A DNA stretch of 10,792 nt, taken from Patescibacteria group bacterium UBA4067. GTDB lineage: Bacteria > Patescibacteriota > Minisyncoccia > Minisyncoccales > Minisyncoccaceae. Below the pieces are notes generated by a model. That model was not told the DNA's origin. It ran no database searches and worked only from the letters and a program-made list of their open reading frames with translations. How positions within the stretch are numbered: the stretch's first letter is position 1; each line of letters opens with the position of its first letter. Positions 1 through 6,653 of the stretch are shown piece by piece. The stretch lies in the NCBI GenBank assembly GCA_002382025.1, contig DFZB01000008.1, forward strand, positions 1-10,792, in the 5' to 3' direction. A program made the translations under genes and the position numbers.

Positions 1-425
1 GGAAGCTTTAAGCCTTCCGCGGATTTGAGATTAGAGAGATTGATATCCTCTCCAATGCTTTCTGGAAGCTTTAAGCCTTCCGCGGATTTGAGATTATGAA
101 GATCAAGATATCCTCCAATGCTTTCTGGAAGCTTTAAGCCTTCCGCTGATTCGATATTATAAAGATCAAGATATCCTCCAATGCTTTCCGGAAGCTTTAA
201 CCCTTCCGCGGATTTGAGATGACGAAGATTAAGATATCCTCCAATGCTTTCTGGAAATTTTAACCCTTCCGCGGATTTGAGATTAGAGAGATTGATGTCT
301 TCTCCAATGCTTTCTGGAAGCTTTAACCCTTCCGCTAATTCAAGATCAGGAAGATAAAGGCTCCCTCCAATGCTTTCCGGAAGCTTTAACCCTTCCGCTG
401 ATTTGAGACTAGAGAGATCAAGGTC
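1..425 (-). repeat. 63-bp tandem repeats inside the solenoid-encoding gene
   Basis: About seven near-identical 63-bp units follow one another in frame, marked by the recurring plus-strand word tccaatgctttc about every 63 bases. Each encodes 21 residues of the form L.SAEGLKLPESIGG.L.L. Units differ mostly at the two variable positions after the second leucine strand (HN, YN, RH, SN, PD). The near-identity at DNA level suggests recent expansion by slippage or recombination. The array continues past the left edge. Confidence 0.9.
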
Positions 426-1895
426 TCCTTTATGAAATTTAATGCCCCCCCTTAAAGCCTCTTCTTGTGTAATACTGATTTCTTCTTTAGAAAATCCAGT
501 AATTAATGAAATATCTTTTTTTATATCTCTTCCTTGAATAATTTCATTTATTCTTGGGTCTTTTTGATATCCAAATCCTTCGATTTTAGAATCAATTTCA
601 TAAAGAAATCGCAAGTCTTCTTTGGTTAATTCTTCATCGTTTCTGTATTTTTTTTCTATAACAGTCAATGTCTTCATATCCTGTGTTTTCTTCTCATATT
701 TTTCATGATCAGGAAATTCTTTTAATTTATCATTAACAATATTTCCAATATATGGATCAAGGTTTTGATCAGGAGCTACCCCTCTTACTTCTCCTATTTG
801 ATTTTTACCATTCATTCGAATTGCTGCTCTGGGAATGGTGGGATTACCTTCTTTGTCATAAGAATAGTAAACATAAAAGTCTCCGGATTTGAGTTGTGCT
901 TTAGCAGTTGTTTCACCAGCAGTACACCATCCAGTTCCATGTCCTTGGAGAGACTCAACAAGAATCATATGATTAACTCCTTGATCATATTTAATCCACT
1001 CTCCTTTTGTTTTTATTAATTCGCTTTCTTCGGTTGGAGTTACTTTTTCTATGGCATAAGCATAAAGCTTGCCAAAGTTTTCACTTTCAAGAAGTTTAAT
1101 GAATTCGGAATTGTTATCTGCTACTGTAATGTTTTCTTTTTTTGATTTCTTAACAATTGCATCTACTACAAAAGAAAGAGCCTCTCTGTTTAAATCTGGA
1201 AAAGGAGAAACCGTGTCTTTTCTTCTAGTGCCAAAGGTCTTTTTTTCTTTATCATAACCAGAAAGCTTGGTCATACTTCGTAAGGCCCAATACTTTGCCC
1301 ACATTGGATAAGCATCTGCATCTTCAGAAAGAACATAATTTACCCAGTTGTCTAAAGTTGCTTTCTGGTCATTAATAATGGTTTCTATTGCTTGCGATCT
1401 TAGTTCTTTTGTAATTTCAATATCTCCATGACCCTGTTCTCTGGCTAGTCTTTTTTGGAATTCAAAGTAGCTTTCAGGAACATCTTCTGGTTTAATTACG
1501 TATTCTTTGTGGAAAGCATTATTAATTGCTTCCATTGATTCTTTATCACGATGTCTTTCATGAAAACTTTCTGCGTTTTTGAGCCATGTATCCATTCTAT
1601 TTCTCTCTTGTTCTTCAGCATATTCATGACTAAGAATAACATGTTCTGATTTTTTCAAATCAGGATATTTTTTGCCCAACCATTCTCCTCCAAGATCTTT
1701 GTATTCTTTTTCAATCTGAGGATTATCTTTTTCTACGCCTAATTTTTCAGAAAGTTCTTTCCACTTATTTAATTCTTCTTCAATGGAATATATTTTTTGT
1801 TTTAAGTCGGAAGAAGTAGGTGAATTATTTAAAGATTCTTCAATCTTTTCTTCTTGATTTTCGATATTATTGTGTTCGAATTTTTCTATGGGCAT
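1..1895 (-). CDS. Large WCTAG-motif protein with C-terminal solenoid repeats (3' end outside window)
   Basis: An uninterrupted minus-strand reading frame of 631 codons runs from ATG at 1895 to the window edge with no stop, so the C-terminus is missing. Residues about 1-130 are charged and helical, probably partly coiled coil. A central region (about 170-395) carries GHGTGWCTAGE at about 318-328, then GDFYVYY and IPRAAIRM and EVRGVAPDQNLD, a spaced set of W, C, R and D residues that looks like one conserved domain. From about residue 491 the protein consists of 21-residue repeats with the core LKLPESIGGYLDL, a leucine-rich, beta-solenoid type pattern. No signal peptide or membrane segment is seen. 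The start has no clear SD sequence. I recognise the general type (CPR proteins with a WCT motif and LP..IGG.L.L repeats) but no named family, and propose no reaction. It lies at the far end of the cassette array, after the junction at 1981-2040. Confidence 0.85.
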   Translation of the reverse strand, partial: MPIEKFEHNNIENQEEKIEESLNNSPTSSDLKQKIYSIEEELNKWKELSEKLGVEKDNPQIEKEYKDLGGEWLGKKYPDLKKSEHVILSHEYAEEQERNRMDTWLKNAESFHERHRDKESMEAINNAFHKEYVIKPEDVPESYFEFQKRLAREQGHGDIEITKELRSQAIETIINDQKATLDNWVNYVLSEDADAYPMWAKYWALRSMTKLSGYDKEKKTFGTRRKDTVSPFPDLNREALSFVVDAIVKKSKKENITVADNNSEFIKLLESENFGKLYAYAIEKVTPTEESELIKTKGEWIKYDQGVNHMILVESLQGHGTGWCTAGETTAKAQLKSGDFYVYYSYDKEGNPTIPRAAIRMNGKNQIGEVRGVAPDQNLDPYIGNIVNDKLKEFPDHEKYEKKTQDMKTLTVIEKKYRNDEELTKEDLRFLYEIDSKIEGFGYQKDPRINEIIQGRDIKKDISLITGFSKEEISITQEEALRGGIKFHKGDLDLSSLKSAEGLKLPESIGGSLYLPDLELAEGLKLPESIGEDINLSNLKSAEGLKFPESIGGYLNLRHLKSAEGLKLPESIGGYLDLYNIESAEGLKLPESIGGYLDLHNLKSAEGLKLPESIGEDINLSNLKSAEGLKL

Positions 1896-1941
1896 AATTT
1901 TATTATGTTTTAATTGTATTCATTTATATTATCATAAAATC

Positions 1942-1964
1942 AAAAACCAGCACAATAGCTGGCT
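1942..1964 (-). terminator. M2-type Rho-independent terminator
   Basis: On the minus strand AGCCAGC and GCTGGTT form a 7-bp stem (one G-U) around TATTGT, followed by TTTTTG. It lies between the junction repeat and the start of the large left-edge gene, so it stops read-through from the right. A diverged copy is at 7768-7791. Confidence 0.7.
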
Positions 1965-1980
1965 CAACTTATTTAACAAG

Positions 1981-2040
1981 TGACTCGTGCGCTTTAACTA
2001 TGCTCGAGTTGGCAGGGGCTCGTGGAAGAAGTTAGAACTA
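1981..2040. repeat. Cassette junction I1: M1 + core + M4
   Basis: The plus strand carries the M1 repeat (gactcgtgcgctttaacta then tgctcgagtt), the core gttggcaggggc, and the M4 arm (ctcgtggaagaagttagaac). M1 plus core repeats the sequence at the 3' end of tRNA-Trp (9941-9978) almost base for base, but nearly 8 kb away. Compared with the tRNA copy, the M1 inverted repeat here has one extra C-G pair (tgctcgagt instead of cgctcaagt). Confidence 0.75.
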
Positions 2041-2051
2041 TAATTAAGCAT

Positions 2052-2090
2052 AAAAAAATGCCTGAATTCATATTATGATTTCCGGCATTT
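2052..2090 (-). terminator. Terminator overlapping the end of the NPxTP-repeat gene
   Basis: AAATGCC and GGCATTT (plus-strand arms 2056-2062 and 2084-2090) pair around a loop containing the stop codon, and the minus-strand transcript continues into a run of seven U. Confidence 0.7.
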
Positions 2091-2960
2091 GAGGTTGTTT
2101 TGGGCTATGTGTCCAATAATCCCACTTCTTTTCGAAATTTCTTCCAATATCTTTATCGGTGTCCTTGGATTAGCCGCAAGTAATGCCACAAGGACTTTGG
2201 TTGATCCTTTCTGGAATCTTTGTTCTTGAATGTTGTAGACTTTTTCAATAATTTCTTCGTCAGAATTGGAATTGATTGCGATCAGTTCAAGATTAGAACT
2301 ATCCATCAAATAAAAGATAACATCTTTTGACGTTTCGTCGGAAGCGCAGAGTCGGTCCCGGATGTGTTTCTTCCATGCCAAATCTTTCTGATTGTCACAA
2401 CCCTTGTCAGGCTTGAAATAATAATGGTCGAGTATATCAATCTTTATCTTTGATCCTGAACTGGGATTAAACAGTATCTTTTCAATTATGTTTACCCGGA
2501 ATTCGCGCTCTTCACTTAATAGTCTATAGGTTAATCCGTTGTAGGCAAGGGATAGTATCTTTTTTATCATTTTTTCCGGAGTTGCCGGATTTTCCGCTAA
2601 AGCCTCGATTGGATCCCAGGTCTTCCTTTCTGAGAATATTTTCCAGAGGATCTCGATTGGAGTAGCAGGATTTTTTGCGATACTTGTCAAGATGTACGTG
2701 TTTCCGTATCTTTCTACCAGGGCAGATATTATACTTGGCGGAGTATCGTGGTTCGAAGCAAGTTCTTCAACTAAGATACAATCAGGAGTTCTAAAATAAC
2801 CATCTATCCTTTTTTCGATTACGACATCCTTAATCATTGCGAGCAAAAAATCTTCGGGTACTTTTTTGGGATTTTTCGCAAGTTCCATTTTTACATCGTT
2901 TTTTAGCATTTCGACTGGTACAGTCGCAATGCCTCCATCTCCGAATCTAATCATTGCCAT
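2073..2960 (-). CDS. Helical NPxTP-repeat protein (LRV-like)
   Basis: This is a 295-residue soluble protein. I start it at ATG 2960 because GGGAG lies 6 nt upstream; an in-frame ATG at 2993 has its GAGGA directly abutting and is less likely. At least four units share the form A.NP.TP..IL..I: ELASNHDTPPSII (about 66-78), SIAKNPATPIEIL (about 93-105), ALAENPATPEKMI (about 120-132) and LLAANPRTPIKIL (about 260-272). This spacing resembles variant leucine-rich (LRV) or HEAT-like helical repeats, which usually form protein-binding surfaces. No catalytic motif, signal peptide or membrane segment is seen, and the partner is unknown. Its codons are visibly richer in G and C than those of the modules nearer the tRNA, which suggests a separate origin. 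It is alone in its module. Confidence 0.85.
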   Translation of the reverse strand: MAMIRFGDGGIATVPVEMLKNDVKMELAKNPKKVPEDFLLAMIKDVVIEKRIDGYFRTPDCILVEELASNHDTPPSIISALVERYGNTYILTSIAKNPATPIEILWKIFSERKTWDPIEALAENPATPEKMIKKILSLAYNGLTYRLLSEEREFRVNIIEKILFNPSSGSKIKIDILDHYYFKPDKGCDNQKDLAWKKHIRDRLCASDETSKDVIFYLMDSSNLELIAINSNSDEEIIEKVYNIQEQRFQKGSTKVLVALLAANPRTPIKILEEISKRSGIIGHIAQNNLKCRKS

Positions 2961-3001
2961 AATAGTCTCCCGGCCGAAAATCACAGGATACATTCCTCAT
3001 A

Positions 3002-3042
3002 ACGGCCCGACTTAATCCCCATAAAGGCCTAAGTCGGACCGT
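3002..3042 (-). promoter_or_regulatory. Long hairpin in the leader of the NPxTP-repeat gene
   Basis: A 13-bp stem (plus-strand arms 3002-3014 and 3030-3042, one G-U pair) closes a 15-nt loop containing TTTATGGGG. It ends about 40 nt before the chosen start codon and has no U tract, so it is not a simple terminator. A TTGACA at 3087-3092 on the minus strand could be the -35 box of a promoter upstream, with a poor -10 match (TACTAC), which would place the hairpin in the 5' UTR. It could be a protein-binding or mRNA-stabilising element. Confidence 0.5.
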
Positions 3043-3138
3043 CAAATTTTAAGAACTATTTAAGTAGTACATTAAAAAAAATTAAATGTCAATCATTGTA
3101 AATGATATACACAAACATGTTATTTTTTTAAAAAACCA

Positions 3139-3200
3139 CGCAATTCGTGCGCTTTAACTACGCTTAAGTTAGCAAGAGTTCGTGGAAGATGTTCGAGCTG
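3139..3200. repeat. Cassette junction I2: M1 + core + M4 (diverged)
   Basis: M1 (attcgtgcgctttaactacg), a mutated core (gttagcaagag) and M4 (ttcgtggaagatgttcgagc). The order matches junction I1, with more substitutions, as expected of an older or unselected copy. Confidence 0.65.
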
Positions 3201-3222
3201 AGGTTATAATTAAAAAATGAAA

Positions 3223-3855
3223 TTATTTTTCTCCATGAGAAATATTGGTTCCGTCTATTTTTTTGTATAGTATCTTTTTAAGTCCTGTCCACCAATCAGT
3301 AAATCTTGTTTTTGTCATTTCTTCAAATATTTCTTTAGCAGAGTCTGTTTCTATTGCTTTGCCTACATTAGTAACCCAATCTATTGCTAAAGTGTTTCCT
3401 AAATCATAGTGTTCTTTTGCTGAGAAAGCTGCTTCTAACCAATCAGCATCTTTAGCTATTACACCTTCTTTCGTTGTTCTTTCTTCTATTTCTATAAAAT
3501 AATTTGTGATTTCATTTTTTGCTCTTTCTGGCAATAATTTTGCTTGATCCATAAAAGCATTTTTTTCTGCCTCTTTGCTATTTATGTATCTAGATGCAAC
3601 TTTATGTAAATCTCCTATCCTAATCTCTCCGTTGTCGTGAAATATTAAAATAGAGGCAACTCTTTCTGGGCTTAAATTTAAATTGTGTTTTTCATTTTCT
3701 AATATTGTTAATATGTAACCTATTTGAGCAGCTCTTAATGCGTGTTCTCCGATAGAATGTAAATTGGTTGCACCAATTAACTTCATTCCATTATGAAGTT
3801 CCTTACTCAATATACCCATTTCAAATATATAATTAACAATGTCTTTTTTATTCAT
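3223..3855 (-). CDS. HD-domain phosphohydrolase (YfbR / HD_3-like)
   Basis: This 210-residue protein has the layout of the HD hydrolase superfamily: SIGEHALRAAQIGYIL with the first metal-ligand His at about 38, LIFHDNGEIRIGD with the HD pair at about 73-74 and a following Glu and Asp, and AKDADWLEAAF with the late Asp at about 136/138. This order and the HDxxEixxGD wording match the HD_3 / 5'-deoxynucleotidase (YfbR) group, whose members remove phosphate from deoxynucleoside monophosphates in a metal-dependent way. The exact substrate cannot be read from sequence. The N-terminal 30 residues and the C-terminal tail (about 165-210, with TDWWTGLKKIL) look family-typical in length. It is alone in its module, between junctions I2 and I3, starts at ATG without a clear SD, and has only a weak AT-only hairpin at its end. 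Confidence 0.85.
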   Translation of the reverse strand: MNKKDIVNYIFEMGILSKELHNGMKLIGATNLHSIGEHALRAAQIGYILTILENEKHNLNLSPERVASILIFHDNGEIRIGDLHKVASRYINSKEAEKNAFMDQAKLLPERAKNEITNYFIEIEERTTKEGVIAKDADWLEAAFSAKEHYDLGNTLAIDWVTNVGKAIETDSAKEIFEEMTKTRFTDWWTGLKKILYKKIDGTNISHGEK

Positions 3856-3903
3856 GTAAATAAAATATCATAGAAAAAAGAAACAATCAATAGTATTTAT
3901 ATG

Positions 3904-3950
3904 TTGTATGGACTCATGGAAGATGTTCGAATTGAGACTGTAAGAATTTA
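3904..3950. repeat. Cassette junction I3: degenerate core + M4
   Basis: A decayed core (gttgtatggac) is followed by M4 (tcatggaagatgttcgaattg) and the spacer that in other copies leads into the terminator A-tract. The left flank has no recognisable M1, M2 or X sequence. Confidence 0.55.
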
Positions 3951-3955
3951 TATAT

Positions 3956-3980
3956 AAAAAAAGCTTTAATCTTTTAAAGC
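3956..3980 (-). terminator. Terminator of the Cys-His-Asp protein gene
   Basis: GCTTTAA/TTAAAGC stem (3963-3969 with 3974-3980), 4-nt loop, then seven U on the minus strand. It overlaps the stop codon at 3966. Confidence 0.8.
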
Positions 3981-4400
3981 CTTTGAAATGATTTCTTTGG
4001 TAATTATTTTTACGGATCTTTTAAATGATGGTTTGTTGAATTTGCCTTGAGAAATATCTCTAGTCGATGATTTTATATAATGCCAATGTATTGGAGAATT
4101 TTTAGTTCCAGAAATAAGGATTGGCCCACCAAGAATTGCCACAGGATAAACATCAATAAGATTACCGTGCTTGGTTATTATCCAAGAATGTTGGTAGTTT
4201 GGATAAAGATATCCATCCTGGTATTTTAATGAAAAAGCTTTGGCTATTGCTCTGGCTAAAATGTGGCAAGATAATATAATTTTTTCTCCGTTTTCATCTT
4301 TTCCCAAATCTATTTCTGGAAGATTATTAATAGCATTTTTAATTTTTTCAAACAACTCTTGATCTTCGGTGTTTATATACTTAATAACAAAAGGGATCAC
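3966..4400 (-). CDS. Putative Cys-His-Asp hydrolase (papain/transglutaminase-like), 144 aa
   Basis: Translation begins at GTG 4400, preceded at 8 nt by a perfect AGGAGG (4409-4414), the best SD in the window. The fold seems compact and soluble. Three spaced motifs stand out: LSCHILARAIA with Cys at about 45 starting a helix, YQHSWIITK with His at about 71, and GNLIDVYPV with Asp at about 83. A helix-starting Cys, a His on a strand and an Asp on the next strand is the layout of papain-like and transglutaminase-like cysteine hydrolases, and SWI...IDVYPV is a common form of the latter. The catalytic assignment is inference from this order only; the substrate is unknown. It is alone in its module, with its own promoter (4421-4448) and terminator. 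Confidence 0.75.
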   Translation of the reverse strand: MIPFVIKYINTEDQELFEKIKNAINNLPEIDLGKDENGEKIILSCHILARAIAKAFSLKYQDGYLYPNYQHSWIITKHGNLIDVYPVAILGGPILISGTKNSPIHWHYIKSSTRDISQGKFNKPSFKRSVKIITKEIISKALKD

Positions 4401-4420
4401 GAATAATTCCTCCTAAAGTC

Positions 4421-4448
4421 AATCTATCAATTTTTAAATGTTTGTCAA
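4421..4448 (-). promoter_or_regulatory. Promoter of the Cys-His-Asp protein gene
   Basis: Minus-strand TTGACA (4443-4448) and TAGATT (4421-4426) are separated by 16 nt. Transcription would start a few bases upstream of the AGGAGG at 4409-4414, giving a short leader. Confidence 0.55.
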
Positions 4449-4453
4449 TAGTG

Positions 4454-4571
4454 GTGCAGGTAAGAAATACTTAGAACTCCTATCCTTCAATCAGTGTAAG
4501 GGTTCTTTGGGTGTCTTACCGATAATCAATTTGAGGTGCCTAGGTCTAGGTAAAATGAGACAAGTGAGACG
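4454..4571. repeat. M5 repeat, copy 1 (junction I4)
   Basis: About 118 bp align to 6981-7098. The repeat starts at a core-like tgcagg, includes the matched blocks ggttctttgggtgtcttac, tcaatttgaggtgcctagg and taggtaaaatgaga, and ends near gacggta. Read on the minus strand, one frame gives LPRPRHLKLIIGKTPKEPLH and then a TGA stop, so here it is at best a broken gene. It follows the 3' end of the zinc-finger gene and fills the position M4 takes at other junctions. Confidence 0.7.
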
Positions 4572-4595
4572 GTAACTGTACCCCTTTATTTTAAT

Positions 4596-4619
4596 AAAAA
4601 AAAGAGTCAATAATGACCC
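4596..4619 (-). terminator. Terminator of the zinc-finger gene
   Basis: GGGTCA/TGACTC stem (one G-U) with loop TTAT, then eight U on the minus strand, overlapping the TGA stop at 4607-4609. Confidence 0.8.
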
Positions 4620-5500
4620 CTATCTTCCCTTGCCTTGTCGTGTATAACACTCATAGCTGCAAGAAGACCAAGTTGTTGAACTGGCGTGTCAACGTTGTGA
4701 CAACTGAATTCGCAAACTCTTCCGAATGATGATTTCTCCAAAGGATGAATTCCACAACGATCGCCCGAGAAGTTTATCATTAGCCGTCCATTGGCTTCAA
4801 CGTTTACCCAGAATTCGTCTCGGTAAAGATTTTTGTCTTTTTTATAATAGCAATGGAAGTGTATTGCTTTCATCGCTCTCACAGCTTCATCAAAGACAAT
4901 TTTCTTTTTTTCCTGGTTGTTATAAAGCCAGTGGAGGTAATTGCAGAATTCTGCGCTCCACACTCCTCCGATACCGGATCCTCCTATTTCTTTTGAACAC
5001 ACAACATCTAGAACAATCAATTGATTGATTTTAGATGTTGTTTCTTCATCAGGAGAATACATTTGAGGGTATCGAAATAAGACAGATAGACTGGCCGAAA
5101 CTGCAGAAATTGATTTGTAGTCGTGCGAAATTTCTTTTTTGGTTCCTTCGCAATAAGAACAAGACCTTTTGAAATAGTCGTTCTCTCCTGTTCCCTTACA
5201 GTGCGGACAAGGTTTGTCGGTTAGCATATCGATAGAAGGAATAGGAAAGAATATTTCCACGAACTCCCCTGCATCTTTCTTGATTCCAGCGTGGTCAAAT
5301 CCGAAGAATTGCATACTGTCAGACATTTTTGAAAATTCTCGGAAATCGAATTTCTCTAGAAGAAAATCAATCATTTGATTGTCTTCAAGGAGATTGGCGA
5401 CTTCTTTGTGTATTCCAACTGCTATACCAAGTGGATTGTCCCCAAAGGATATCCAACACCAGCAAGGAATATCCCTGCGTTTCATTTCTTCTCTCAACAT
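4607..5500 (-). CDS. Zinc-finger protein with paired CxxCxG motifs, 297 aa
   Basis: I do not recognise the overall family. Its clearest feature is CPHCKGTG (Cys about 98 and 101) followed by CSYCEGTK (Cys about 114 and 117), a single DnaJ-type Zn site made of two CxxCxG units; no J domain is present. The N-terminal part (about 1-95) has CWCWISFG and a hydrophobic PIPSIDML stretch before the finger. The C-terminal half contains GGSGIGGVWSAEF, an aromatic-rich HFHCYYKKD and GRLMINFSGDRCGIHPL. No signal peptide is seen. ATG 5500 is supported by GGTGAT 6 nt upstream (5507-5512). It has a good promoter with an X element and its own terminator. Codon use is visibly richer in G and C than in the modules near the tRNA. 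Its job is unknown; binding nucleic acid or protein through the finger is possible. Confidence 0.8.
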   Translation of the reverse strand: MLREEMKRRDIPCWCWISFGDNPLGIAVGIHKEVANLLEDNQMIDFLLEKFDFREFSKMSDSMQFFGFDHAGIKKDAGEFVEIFFPIPSIDMLTDKPCPHCKGTGENDYFKRSCSYCEGTKKEISHDYKSISAVSASLSVLFRYPQMYSPDEETTSKINQLIVLDVVCSKEIGGSGIGGVWSAEFCNYLHWLYNNQEKKKIVFDEAVRAMKAIHFHCYYKKDKNLYRDEFWVNVEANGRLMINFSGDRCGIHPLEKSSFGRVCEFSCHNVDTPVQQLGLLAAMSVIHDKAREDRGHY

Positions 5501-5541
5501 GTAAACATCACCCGATTAAATGAACTAAGAACTGTAAGAAA

Positions 5542-5570
5542 AGAATACAATAAAAATATGGAGATGTAAA
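5542..5570 (-). promoter_or_regulatory. Promoter of the zinc-finger gene
   Basis: Minus-strand TTTACA (5565-5570), 17-nt spacer, TATTCT (5542-5547). The X element begins exactly 8 nt upstream of the -35 box. Confidence 0.6.
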
Positions 5571-5578
5571 GATTCATA

Positions 5579-5604
5579 GGTAATGTGCACACACATATGG
5601 CGGT
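5579..5604 (-). promoter_or_regulatory. X element, copy 1 (operator-like)
   Basis: Contains minus-strand CATATGTGTGTGCACATTAC, whose ATGTG and CACAT halves are an inverted repeat. It is one of three copies, each exactly 8 nt from a -35 box. The position fits a binding site for an activator or repressor. Confidence 0.6.
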
Positions 5605-5615
5605 TTAGATATTTT

Positions 5616-5665
5616 TGTTGCAGGGGCTCGTGGAGGACGTTAGAAATAAGATTGTTGTGGTTTAT
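5616..5665. repeat. Cassette junction I5: core + M4
   Basis: Core gttgcaggggc, then M4 (tcgtggaggacgttagaaat). The left flank (tttagatatttttgttg) is shared with junction I6 and leads into the X element. Confidence 0.7.
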
Positions 5666-5669
5666 AAAT

Positions 5670-5711
5670 AAAAAAGAGAAGCTTAACGAAATCATTTTAT
5701 GATTGCTTCTC
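5670..5711 (-). terminator. Terminator of the 138-aa protein gene
   Basis: GAGAAGC/GCTTCTC outer stem (5676-5682 with 5705-5711) encloses a second small AATCAT/ATGATT hairpin, then six U on the minus strand. It begins 10 nt after the stop codon. The terminator at 6291-6332 has the same two-part design. Confidence 0.85.
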
Positions 5712-5720
5712 ACGTTTTTA

Positions 5721-6137
5721 CTAATTTAGAGCATCTTCCTCTGTGTTAAATGGTCCCTGCACAGCAGATATTGAACAATGTTCGTTTTTTGTTAATTCTC
5801 GTACTTCTTTCTCCAAAGTTTCAGAGTTAGGGGAAATTATTTTTCCAACCTTGAGAAAATTCGTCCCTTCTTCTCTCCAGAAATATTCAATCCTATAAAA
5901 GCATCCTTTTTTAGGATTAAATTCATCGGATAGATAAATGCCGAGCGTGTTGTCATTGTGTCTGATCCACCAACGATTATCTGCTCCAGCTTTGGCCTCT
6001 ATGGCTCCTTCTTCGTTTGGTTTTCTGATACTACAATGTTCTTTTGCTATACCCATACTATTGGCATTCTTTAAAATCCCAATAATTTTTACTCGAAGCC
6101 CAACTTTTACTTTGTAGTGATCCATTTTGAACACCAT
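5721..6137 (-). CDS. Unknown 138-aa protein, beta-rich
   Basis: I do not recognise this protein. The first half looks beta-rich: KVKVGLRVKIIGIL (about 9-22), then WWIRHNDNTLGIYLSDEF (about 56-73), a wording that recalls small SH3/KOW-like barrels binding a ligand on an aromatic surface. The second half has YRIEYFWREE and a charged helical stretch. No membrane segment or signal peptide is seen. ATG 6137 and in-frame ATG 6125 are both possible; neither has an SD, and the predicted transcript start leaves a leader of under 30 nt. It has a consensus promoter with the X element upstream and a strong terminator, and is alone in its module. Confidence 0.75.
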   Translation of the reverse strand: MVFKMDHYKVKVGLRVKIIGILKNANSMGIAKEHCSIRKPNEEGAIEAKAGADNRWWIRHNDNTLGIYLSDEFNPKKGCFYRIEYFWREEGTNFLKVGKIISPNSETLEKEVRELTKNEHCSISAVQGPFNTEEDALN

Positions 6138-6161
6138 TTTTCAAGCAACTTTATTGTTAAT

Positions 6162-6191
6162 ATTATAACATATAAAATGATATATTGTCAA
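6162..6191 (-). promoter_or_regulatory. Consensus sigma70-type promoter of the 138-aa protein gene
   Basis: Minus-strand TTGACA (6186-6191) and TATAAT (6162-6167), both perfect matches to consensus, are spaced by 18 nt. The X element starts 8 nt upstream. Confidence 0.85.
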
Positions 6192-6199
6192 CATGGTTT

Positions 6200-6229
6200 G
6201 GTAATATGCACACACATATTGCACTTTAG
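6200..6229 (-). promoter_or_regulatory. X element, copy 2 (operator-like)
   Basis: Minus-strand AAGTGCAATATGTGTGTGCA followed by TATTACC, with ATATG and CATAT as inverted halves. It sits 8 nt from the -35 box of the 138-aa protein gene. Confidence 0.65.
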
Positions 6230-6235
6230 ATATTT

Positions 6236-6290
6236 TTGTTGTAGGGGCTCGTGGAAGAAATTAGAATTGAGATTGTAAAGATTTATGTAT
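6236..6290. repeat. Cassette junction I6: core + M4
   Basis: Core gttgtaggggc, M4 (tcgtggaagaaattagaatt), then a spacer ending at the terminator A-tract. It is the closest relative of junction I5. Confidence 0.7.
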
Positions 6291-6332
6291 AAAAAAAGAA
6301 GCTTTACGAAACCTAATTAGGTTTGCTTTTCT
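6291..6332 (-). terminator. Terminator before junction I6
   Basis: The palindrome AAACCTAATTAGGTTT (6309-6324) is flanked by pairing AGC and GCT segments, followed on the minus strand by TTCTTTTTTT. It shares the two-part design of the terminator at 5670-5711. Confidence 0.7.
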
Positions 6333-6451
6333 ACGTTTTCCCAATTATCGGAAAAAGGTAATGACCATGACAGGCCGTCCAGGGAATCTAAAATAATTGC
6401 GAAAAATAATTTTTTAATGTTCCACTCTTCCTTCCTCTTCAGAAAAGTCAC
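6317..6451 (-). pseudogene. 44-aa ORF, possible truncated membrane-protein remnant
   Basis: A frame from GTG 6451 to TAA 6317 reads VTFLKRKEEW, then a hydrophobic stretch KKLFFAIILDSLDGLSWSLP and a polar end. The segment resembles the first helix of a small membrane protein cut short. There is no SD and no ATG start, but it ends exactly in a strong terminator, which favours former or present coding. It could be a living small protein or a decayed gene. Confidence 0.35.
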
Positions 6452-6485
6452 ACAAGTGACATGAACTCAGAAGACAAAGAGAATT

Positions 6486-6602
6486 CTATACGAATGGTTC
6501 TTGAAATCCGTTTTCTTTCATAAGCTTTTGAACTCTTTTTGCGCCAACAAGAGTTATGGGTTTTGCAAAAACCCCCAAAGAAATCATTGTTTCTTTCATC
6601 AT
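6486..6602 (-). CDS. Possible 38-aa small protein
   Basis: ATG 6602 to TAG 6486 encodes a basic, soluble peptide beginning MMKETMISLGVFAKP and ending KENGFQEPFV. It has no SD and lies just below the inverted X element, 34 nt upstream of the 44-aa frame; the two may be pieces of one former gene or two small genes. I prefer this frame to the longer overlapping one at 6448-6660, which translates through the conserved X element. Confidence 0.3.
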   Translation of the reverse strand: MMKETMISLGVFAKPITLVGAKRVQKLMKENGFQEPFV

Positions 6603-6617
6603 AAACACAACCTTTTA

Positions 6618-6645
6618 AAAGTGCAATATGTGTGTACACATTACC
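6618..6645 (+). promoter_or_regulatory. X element, copy 3 (inverted)
   Basis: Plus-strand AAGTGCAATATGTGTGTACA followed by CATTACC, in reverse orientation to copies 1 and 2. It is again exactly 8 nt from a -35 box, here of the plus-strand gene, so its orientation follows the promoter and not the array. Confidence 0.7.
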
Positions 6646-6653
6646 GATGAATC

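Noticed and set aside
1..425. CRISPR array
   Set aside because: The 63-bp repeats are contiguous, in frame and encode protein; there are no unique spacers.
765..1257. Plus-strand frames of 84 and 62 aa
   Set aside because: Both are shadows of the long minus-strand gene, whose frame is open for 631 codons with convincing protein sequence.
4726..5713. Several 60-100 aa frames on either strand
   Set aside because: Plus-strand ones are shadows of the zinc-finger gene; the minus-strand frame at 5525-5713 lies over a promoter, an X element and a junction repeat.
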